This document shows positions 32,385-36,142 of a stretch of DNA of 36,142 bases, in pieces. The stretch is from IMG/VR virus record IMGVR_UViG_3300033153_002286, positions 1-36,142 of that record; one strand, given 5' to 3'. Both the position numbers and the translations under genes were made by a program. The notes below the pieces were generated by a model. That model searched no databases. It was not told the DNA's origin and saw nothing but the letters and a program-made list of their open reading frames with translations. The first letter of the stretch is position 1. Each line of letters starts with the position of its first letter. Origin of the DNA: a virus.

Positions 32385-32643
32385 AACGTAGTCTCCTTTC
32401 GTATTCTTCTAACGCAGTGTACAAGTCGTACCCATAAGCATCTGGATGTAACGCTATGATAGTATCCAGCTCTTTACTGCTACACTTGAAGTGTGTACTC
32501 ACACCTCCACCATAGTCACAACCAGCAAGCAGGAATACATAAGCGTCCTGTCCATTAGGGTGGTAGTGTACTATAAACTGATACCCATGGGTATCATCCC
32601 AGTCCCCGTATATAATGTGATGATCTAGTAGCTCCTCTTTCAC
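32374..32643 (-). CDS. Small hypothetical protein (89 aa), GTG start
   Basis: GTG 32643 overlaps the previous stop as GTGA and has GGGAGAG upstream; a GTG 11 codons earlier lacks a site. The product is rich in His, Tyr and Asp (DHHIIYGDWDDTHGYQFIVHYHPNG) with a helical C-terminus. It may be a small alpha/beta domain; no family is recognised. Confidence 0.55.
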   Translation of the reverse strand: MKEELLDHHIIYGDWDDTHGYQFIVHYHPNGQDAYVFLLAGCDYGGGVSTHFKCSSKELDTIIALHPDAYGYDLYTALEEYERRLRYES

Positions 32644-32891
32644 GGCATCTCTCCCTTGTTCACAGGTACACGCCACACCGCGTGTACTCCCTGCTTGGTA
32701 CGTATCTTACGGACAGAGAACTTAAACTCAGGATGATTACGTGCCCACCTGCAAGCGGCGGAGCCAACACGGTCAGCCTCCTCTGAGTGAAACTCAAAGC
32801 AATCACCAACCTCCATGGATGGGAACGGATACGTAAATCTCCCGTCCTCAGGTAGGGGCAGTCCCTTTAGTATACGATACATGTGTTCCAT
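32640..32891 (-). CDS. Small conserved phage protein (83 aa)
   Basis: ATG 32891 shares one base with the previous stop, with CGGAG upstream. The pattern FPSMEVGDCFEF, ADRVGSAACRWARNHPEFKFSVR and VWRVP resembles a small alpha/beta protein repeatedly annotated in phages as a domain of unknown function (DUF7303-like by my recollection). Role unknown. Confidence 0.6.
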   Translation of the reverse strand: MEHMYRILKGLPLPEDGRFTYPFPSMEVGDCFEFHSEEADRVGSAACRWARNHPEFKFSVRKIRTKQGVHAVWRVPVNKGEMP

Positions 32892-33133
32892 TATAATCTT
32901 ACTCCGTTAGGCACATGAAAAAATGGGTGGCAGTGTGAACACACAGGTACGTGCTTACCTTGTACCTCCGCAGTCCACCAGCCCACCCTATCAGCTATGT
33001 CATTGTCCCTGCCACACGAGTTACAGTATGATCCATGCGGGTCGTCCTTAGTAGCAGCGACTATGTCCCCAGCCTTAGAGGGTAGGTACACAGAGGCTAG
33101 CTTAGGGGAGAAGTTCATGCCTTGTATACTCAT
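32891..33133 (-). CDS. Small zinc-ribbon-like protein (80 aa)
   Basis: ATG 33133 overlaps the preceding stop (ATGA) with GGAGGTACAAGTC upstream. Two cysteine pairs, CNSCG (42-46) and CSHCH (65-69), spaced by about 20 residues, form a likely four-Cys zinc ribbon. Zinc ribbons of this size often bind nucleic acid or a host protein. The specific partner is unknown. Confidence 0.6.
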   Translation of the reverse strand: MSIQGMNFSPKLASVYLPSKAGDIVAATKDDPHGSYCNSCGRDNDIADRVGWWTAEVQGKHVPVCSHCHPFFHVPNGVRL

Positions 33134-33321
33134 GACTTGTACCTCCAATGATCAGGGCCTAGTGTAACACGCCAGCCTGCGTCCTTAGTCCAGTGCTTGT
33201 CCTCCTCATGAGCAAGGCCACCGTTAAGGGAGTCACGCTGTACCTTAGCGTTAGCTTTACACGGGTGCATGTCACCGTGCTTGCGTGTGTTGATATTGTA
33301 TAACTGGAACAGGTTACTCAT
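33130..33321 (-). CDS. Small hypothetical protein (63 aa)
   Basis: ATG 33321 overlaps the previous stop (ATGA) and has GGGGAGCAGCATC upstream. The product is polar and rich in His, Lys, Asn and Trp (MSNLFQLYNINTRKHGD..., HWRYKS). It may be a small nucleic acid-binding protein; no family is recognised. Confidence 0.55.
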   Translation of the reverse strand: MSNLFQLYNINTRKHGDMHPCKANAKVQRDSLNGGLAHEEDKHWTKDAGWRVTLGPDHWRYKS

Positions 33322-33566
33322 GATGCTGCTCCCCATGCTGTGTTGATGTTCTTAATGTACCGTTCACACATGCGTCTAGTGCCTGTGTACGCACCGAGTA
33401 CATTAGGGTGGCCGGTACACGGTAACGCCTCAGCGTACGCCGTGCATGTACCGTCCGCGTTGTCTCGTATCTCACAAGAGATAGAGTCAGCTCTCATGTA
33501 GAAGGTCTGTGCTAGGTTAGCACGGTACCGCCTACGTAATTGATGTTTGTTTAGTTCACGCTTCAT
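33318..33566 (-). CDS. Small basic hypothetical protein (82 aa)
   Basis: ATG 33566 has GTGGAG 11 bases upstream, and a 21-bp palindrome (33590-33610) lies just before it. The product begins with a very basic segment (KRELNKHQLRRRYR) and has four cysteines. It looks DNA- or RNA-binding, but no family is recognised. Confidence 0.55.
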   Translation of the reverse strand: MKRELNKHQLRRRYRANLAQTFYMRADSISCEIRDNADGTCTAYAEALPCTGHPNVLGAYTGTRRMCERYIKNINTAWGAAS

Positions 33567-33589
33567 AGTTGTTTAACTCCACTGTGATG

Positions 33590-33610
33590 TATAGCGTACG
33601 ATACGCTATA
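33590..33610. promoter_or_regulatory. Palindrome family member 3 (9-bp arms)
   Basis: Arms TATAGCGTA (33590-33598) and TACGCTATA (33602-33610) are perfect complements around CGA. The core ATAGCGTACGATACGCTAT is closely related to the 30961-30979 palindrome. It lies between the end of a 31-aa membrane peptide and the basic 82-aa gene. Confidence 0.55.
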
Positions 33611-33701
33611 GGTGTGTAAAAATAACAGTTAATACCCAGACCCATACTACTACCACTAACACTAGCAGCGGGACGTCCCGCAATCTGATATAGTCTTTCA
33701 T
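33606..33701 (-). CDS. Membrane micropeptide (31 aa)
   Basis: ATG 33701 shares a base with the previous stop (TAATG) with GAGGG eight bases upstream. The product is MKDYIRLRDV followed by a hydrophobic helix of about 18 residues (PLLVLVVVVWVWVLTVIF). It contains the perfect DNA palindrome GCGGGACGTCCCGC (33668-33681). Probably a single-pass inner membrane peptide; coding status rests on spacing and hydrophobicity. Confidence 0.45.
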   Translation of the reverse strand: MKDYIRLRDVPLLVLVVVVWVWVLTVIFTHL

Positions 33702-34048
33702 TACGCATCCCTCATAGTGAGTGGGTCTATGTAGCTTGTAACCCCCATGTCCCCGGCCTCTGCATCAGCAAGAGCCATGTCTAAATCAGTAGACAACTCA
33801 TGCTCCTCTAAGTCACACTCGTGTACTGTAAGTCCATCGAGATAGGCTTGTGCCTCATGCTCTGACGTGAACCCTCCGTACGTATCGGTTACTCCAAGGG
33901 ACGGGCACTCTGTTACTACGCACCATCCCTCCCTTGCATGGTTACGTGACACATACCGCCCACTCTTGGCGACTCGTGACATGTCCCACTCTTTACGTGC
34001 CATAACAACACTAGACACTGGTACTTGTACCTGTTTTCGATCAGTCAT
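33701..34048 (-). CDS. Small acidic hypothetical protein (115 aa)
   Basis: ATG 34048 follows GAGGACGATACA and overlaps the previous stop (ATGA). The first half is polar and basic (RKEWDMSRVAKSGRYVSRNHAREG), the second half acidic (VHECDLEEHELSTDLDMALADAEAGD). The middle, TDTYGGFTSEHEAQAYLDGL, looks like a short alpha/beta element. No family is recognised. Confidence 0.55.
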   Translation of the reverse strand: MTDRKQVQVPVSSVVMARKEWDMSRVAKSGRYVSRNHAREGWCVVTECPSLGVTDTYGGFTSEHEAQAYLDGLTVHECDLEEHELSTDLDMALADAEAGDMGVTSYIDPLTMRDA

Positions 34049-34137
34049 TGTATCGTCCTCACTATTATTACGAACACCAATAGGGCTAATGCCCACGCCA
34101 AATTAACTAACGCTCGCTTAACTTTGTTATTGATCAT
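34045..34137 (-). CDS. Membrane micropeptide (30 aa)
   Basis: ATG 34137 follows AAGGAGGTATTATAAG, a near-perfect ribosome site. The product MINNKVKRALVNLAWALALL... is basic at the N-terminus with one hydrophobic helix and ends IIVRTIQ. The stop overlaps the next start (ATGA). The strong site argues that it is translated. Confidence 0.5.
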   Translation of the reverse strand: MINNKVKRALVNLAWALALLVFVIIVRTIQ

Positions 34138-34156
34138 CTTATAATACCTCCTTAGT

Positions 34157-34279
34157 TTATGTGAAGTTATCCACAAGGATAGCTAACGTATATAGTGCAG
34201 CCATAGCAATACAGAGGGCTAACATAAAGCCTAACGCCTCGGCTACTACGAGTGCCGCGAATTTTATTCGATCTTTCAT
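34157..34279 (-). CDS. Membrane micropeptide (40 aa)
   Basis: ATG 34279 overlaps the previous stop (ATGA), with GGGAGG ten bases upstream. The product MKDRIKFAALVVAEALGFML... has one hydrophobic helix of about 28 residues and a short DNFT tail. It is one of several tiny membrane proteins in a row. A single TTATCCACA sequence lies inside it (34167-34175) and is probably chance. Confidence 0.5.
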   Translation of the reverse strand: MKDRIKFAALVVAEALGFMLALCIAMAALYTLAILVDNFT

Positions 34280-34545
34280 AACACGTATACCTCCCATGCT
34301 TTAATGATACCCGCTACGCACACGCACAGCGCGGCTACCACGAGGGGAGTTACCACTCGCCCTAGTAACCTGCGCTCGTACCATCCACGTATCGGCCAGC
34401 TTTTACATCCTATGGTATAGTTGTCCCACTTAAGGAACGCTAACCACGCCTGTGCTACGAACAGTATCGCTAGCACGTACATCACGGACACACACAGTAC
34501 GTGCAGTACCAGTATGAACGCTCCAAACCACGTTGGTTCTACCAT
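34276..34545 (-). CDS. Two-helix membrane protein (89 aa)
   Basis: ATG 34545 has GAGGAG 11 bases upstream and overlaps the previous stop by 7 bases. Residues 7-37 are a long hydrophobic segment, residues 38-63 a basic loop (IRGWYERRLLGR), and residues 64-83 a second membrane helix. It may be a holin, antiholin or superinfection-exclusion protein. No known family is recognised. Confidence 0.6.
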   Translation of the reverse strand: MVEPTWFGAFILVLHVLCVSVMYVLAILFVAQAWLAFLKWDNYTIGCKSWPIRGWYERRLLGRVVTPLVVAALCVCVAGIIKAWEVYVL

Positions 34546-34934
34546 GACTTAGGACACTCCTCTTTAAGCTCGTTGATCCAAGAGTATAACATGTCCTCTA
34601 TCTCGGCGCGTGTGTCCTTAAGCTCGCGGTATAGAGTACGCCACCGGTCAGCACGATCACTCTCGGAGCGCACAGCCCTAGCTTGGACAACTATCTGTTT
34701 CTCACGCCCAGCTATAATCTTAGACAGCCGCAGTATATCTTCATCACGTACGCCTAATCGCTTGCGGCATTGCAATAGCTCCTCGTAGTAATCGACAGGC
34801 GGGTTACTGGCTCGGCCAGCGTTGTACCCGTTATCGTACGCACGGTTGTAGTTGGTGTCGTTACACATATTTATATACCTTCGGTGCTCTTTGCCTTGCT
34901 TGTAGCACACGCACCTAACATCTTGGTTACACAT
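34539..34934 (-). CDS. Coiled-coil protein with duplicated start region (131 aa)
   Basis: ATG 34934 follows GAGAGGTATATAAAT. Residue 23 is another Met-Cys-Asn with an identical ribosome site and start context, because a 21-bp sequence is directly repeated 66 bases apart in frame. Proteins of 131 or 109 residues could both be made. The C-terminal 80 residues form a charged coiled coil (EELLQCRKRLGVRDEDILRLSK...). The function is not recognised. Confidence 0.55.
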   Translation of the reverse strand: MCNQDVRCVCYKQGKEHRRYINMCNDTNYNRAYDNGYNAGRASNPPVDYYEELLQCRKRLGVRDEDILRLSKIIAGREKQIVVQARAVRSESDRADRWRTLYRELKDTRAEIEDMLYSWINELKEECPKSW

Positions 34935-34946
34935 ATTTATATACCT
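34860..34946 (-). repeat. 21-bp direct repeat covering two translation starts
   Basis: The same 21 bases occur at 34860-34880 and 34926-34946, 66 bases apart. On the - strand each copy reads AGGTATATAAATATGTGTAA plus C: a ribosome site, spacer and the codons Met-Cys-Asn. Confidence 0.8.
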
Positions 34947-35088
34947 CTCTTTACTTATAACGTATGTACGTCATACGCACCGTTAAAACGTAAAACAAGC
35001 TTGCCTAATCCACGATAATAGCAAGGAGTGTCACACGTGTACGTGTGTGGATGCTACTACTGTGGACTAGACAAGCCAGTCTATAGGT
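34947..35088. other. Largest gene-free spacer, with inverted repeats
   Basis: No credible gene on either strand. It contains a palindrome-family member at 34957-34974, a CACACG/CGTGTG inverted repeat near 35034-35050, and a CTAGAC (35067-35072) / GTCTAG (35087-35092) inverted repeat at the end of the next gene. It probably holds a promoter or mRNA processing signals; no tRNA-like fold was found. Confidence 0.45.
34957..34974. promoter_or_regulatory. Palindrome family member 4 (degenerate)
   Basis: ATAACGTATGTACGTCAT: seven of nine base pairs of the dyad are kept. It lies 23 bases upstream of the coiled-coil gene start at 34934. Confidence 0.45.
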
Positions 35089-35337
35089 CTAGTATGCTTT
35101 ACAAATCTCTTGTAACTTAGTCGTTAACGCGTACGCCTCCACCCAATCACTATCGTACATGTCAACTATGTCTTTGTATCGTGCGCACTCACGCACCTTA
35201 TCCTCGTAACGTGCGTGCTGTTCAATGATACACGCGTCACGCTCTTGTACCCTAGTGGTGAGTGTATCAACACTCTCTCGTAGTGCCGTGCGCTCGTTGC
35301 ACAGATTGATTAGCAGTGTTGTTTGTGTGTCACTCAT
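35089..35337 (-). CDS. Small coiled-coil protein (82 aa)
   Basis: ATG 35337 follows AGAGGTACATAAAC. The 82-residue product is almost entirely helical and charged (LRESVDTLTTRVQERDACIIEQ), typical of a coiled coil, like the gene after it. No function is recognised. Confidence 0.55.
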   Translation of the reverse strand: MSDTQTTLLINLCNERTALRESVDTLTTRVQERDACIIEQHARYEDKVRECARYKDIVDMYDSDWVEAYALTTKLQEICKAY

Positions 35338-35354
35338 GTTTATGTACCTCTATC

Positions 35355-35370
35355 GTGTGTGTGTGTGTGT
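35355..35370. repeat. (GT)8 dinucleotide run
   Basis: Eight GT units sit in the spacer just upstream of the coiled-coil gene's ribosome site. Length change could alter the 5' untranslated region. Confidence 0.85.
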
Positions 35371-35376
35371 GGATAC

Positions 35377-35402
35377 ACGCAGCCCACCACTTGATGGGCG
35401 TG
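35377..35402 (-). terminator. Possible hairpin in the early-region spacer
   Basis: On the - strand GCCCATC-AAGT-GGTGGGC forms a seven-pair GC-rich stem (one T-G pair) with a four-base loop. There is no T-run after it, so it is at best a weak terminator or an mRNA structure between two early genes. Confidence 0.25.
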
Positions 35403-35418
35403 TGTGTCGGGTTATCGT

Positions 35419-35437
35419 ATAACGTACGGGACGTTAT
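35419..35437. promoter_or_regulatory. Palindrome family member 5 (overlapping a stop codon)
   Basis: ATAACGTACGGGACGTTAT: eight of nine dyad pairs are kept. It overlaps the TAA of the 233-aa gene and starts the spacer before the coiled-coil gene. Confidence 0.5.
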
Positions 35438-36135
35438 GCTGCTTTCGCTGCTGCTTTCGCTTTCGCCGGACTCTTGACTGCATCAAGCAGTTCTTTGTGC
35501 GCTGCTTTGAGCTTGATCAAGACACCAGCAGGTATTGCTTTCGGCCACGTTACGCCGTCCGCCGTAGTTACCAGCGCGTTAAGCTCACGGAACTGGTCGA
35601 GGGCGTTCGTGCCACGCATTGCCTTACGTATCTTCTGCACGGTAGCATTGATACCGTCACCTTTCGCCTTGCCCACTTTCTTTAAAGCCGCGAGACCCTC
35701 ATGCTCGTAGATCAAGGCCAGCTTAGACACGATACTCGTTAACGTGTTGCCCATGCTAAACGAACCGTTAAGGTGCGTCTTGTTCGGTGCTTTGGTAGTC
35801 ACGAAAGGCGCTACCATTGCATCTGCACCTTTAGCCGGATAGAGCAACGAGGAGTAGTTGGATGCAGAGCGCACTACGTAGTCGTGCCATATCTTCACCG
35901 ACTCTACAAGTTTATCCTTTCGTGTTGCCTTGCTGCATCTCGCGCCTATTGCGTCCGCGTTCTCAATAATGACAGTGATCACGCGCTCTGTGAGTGTACC
36001 CGCGTTCGTTGCCATTATCGTGTGGCCTATGCTATGCTCTACCATAGCAAAGCCGATACCGGCGTCGGTGGATACTGTATCCTGCGTTTGTAGATTCAGC
36101 ATAATTGCATTAACTAGCTCTTGTTGTTTACTCAT
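35434..36135 (-). CDS. Early protein with Lys/Ala-rich tail, unknown (233 aa)
   Basis: The frame starts at ATG 36135, seven bases from the window edge, so its ribosome site and promoter cannot be assessed. The product is mostly helical, with a soluble N-terminal domain and a basic, low-complexity tail (SPAKAKAAAKAA) that may contact nucleic acid. A Gly/Lys-rich segment (KKVGKAKGDGINATVQKIRKAMRG) precedes the tail. As the first gene of the visible - strand unit it is probably early, but no family is recognised. Confidence 0.65.
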   Translation of the reverse strand: MSKQQELVNAIMLNLQTQDTVSTDAGIGFAMVEHSIGHTIMATNAGTLTERVITVIIENADAIGARCSKATRKDKLVESVKIWHDYVVRSASNYSSLLYPAKGADAMVAPFVTTKAPNKTHLNGSFSMGNTLTSIVSKLALIYEHEGLAALKKVGKAKGDGINATVQKIRKAMRGTNALDQFRELNALVTTADGVTWPKAIPAGVLIKLKAAHKELLDAVKSPAKAKAAAKAA

Positions 36136-36142
36136 GTTATAG

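Noticed and set aside
33668-33681. Perfect palindrome GCGGGACGTCCCGC as an operator
   Set aside because: It lies inside the 31-aa peptide frame, has no second copy, and does not resemble the 19-bp palindrome family.
34167-34175. DnaA-box-like TTATCCACA
   Set aside because: A single 9-mer inside a small gene; about 0.3 copies are expected by chance in a window this size, and no cluster of boxes is present.
34947-35088. tRNA gene in the largest spacer
   Set aside because: No T-arm consensus or cloverleaf pairing on either strand.

Overview
The window looks like the replication/early half plus one end of the late half of a lytic, tailed bacteriophage, probably a podovirus-type relative of T7-like phages. 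The evidence is a family A DNA polymerase with proofreading exonuclease, a FEN-type 5'-3' exonuclease, a T7 endonuclease I-like resolvase, an acidic-tailed ssDNA-binding protein, separate primase and helicase genes, and a giant ejection-type virion protein. Genes are tightly packed, often with ATGA/GTGA overlaps and strong GGAGG ribosome sites, so the host is a bacterium; I cannot name it. No integrase, RNA polymerase, terminase, capsid gene, tRNA or CRISPR array was recognised.

Layout. 1-12555 (+ strand): end of a late transcription unit, with a 5'-truncated gene, a 493-aa protein, a 3088-aa giant protein of the large-polyvalent/internal-virion type, and two small proteins. At 12552-12555 the late unit meets the oppositely oriented early/middle unit, the two stop codons sharing bases. 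Everything from 12552 to 36135 is on the - strand and is read from high to low coordinates.

In transcription order the - strand unit contains: (a) 36135-31850, a lysine/alanine-tailed protein, coiled-coil proteins, and many tiny genes, five of them membrane proteins or peptides; (b) 31839-24477, an operon of peptide/amide-bond-forming enzymes: ATP-grasp ligase, phiEco32-like type-2 COOH-NH2 ligase, gamma-glutamylcyclotransferase-like protein, Amidoligase_2 enzyme and class II glutamine amidotransferase, interleaved with four unrecognised proteins; (c) 24477-16221, the replication module: primase, helicase, metallophosphoesterase, DNA polymerase, SSB, 5'-3' exonuclease and endonuclease I; (d) 16054-12552, accessory enzymes: a low-molecular-weight tyrosine phosphatase-like protein, an HD nucleotide hydrolase, a dATP/dGTP diphosphohydrolase-like protein, a DEDDy exonuclease with HTH and zinc ribbon, and a peptide-deformylase-like protein that seems to have lost its catalytic residues.

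The most interesting system is the amidoligase operon. Its enzyme set could release ammonia or glutamate from glutamine, build amide or isopeptide bonds by two different ATP-dependent chemistries, and trim gamma-glutamyl products; the substrate is unknown. Five related 19-bp palindromes (ATARCGTAC-type) lie in spacers upstream of early genes, including two inside this operon, and look like a phage-specific operator, promoter or RNA-hairpin family.

Several starts were set from ribosome sites rather than from the longest open frame, including GTG starts for the DNA polymerase and four other genes. Nine genes shorter than about 60 codons were found by reading the gaps. No gene-free stretch exceeds 160 bases.
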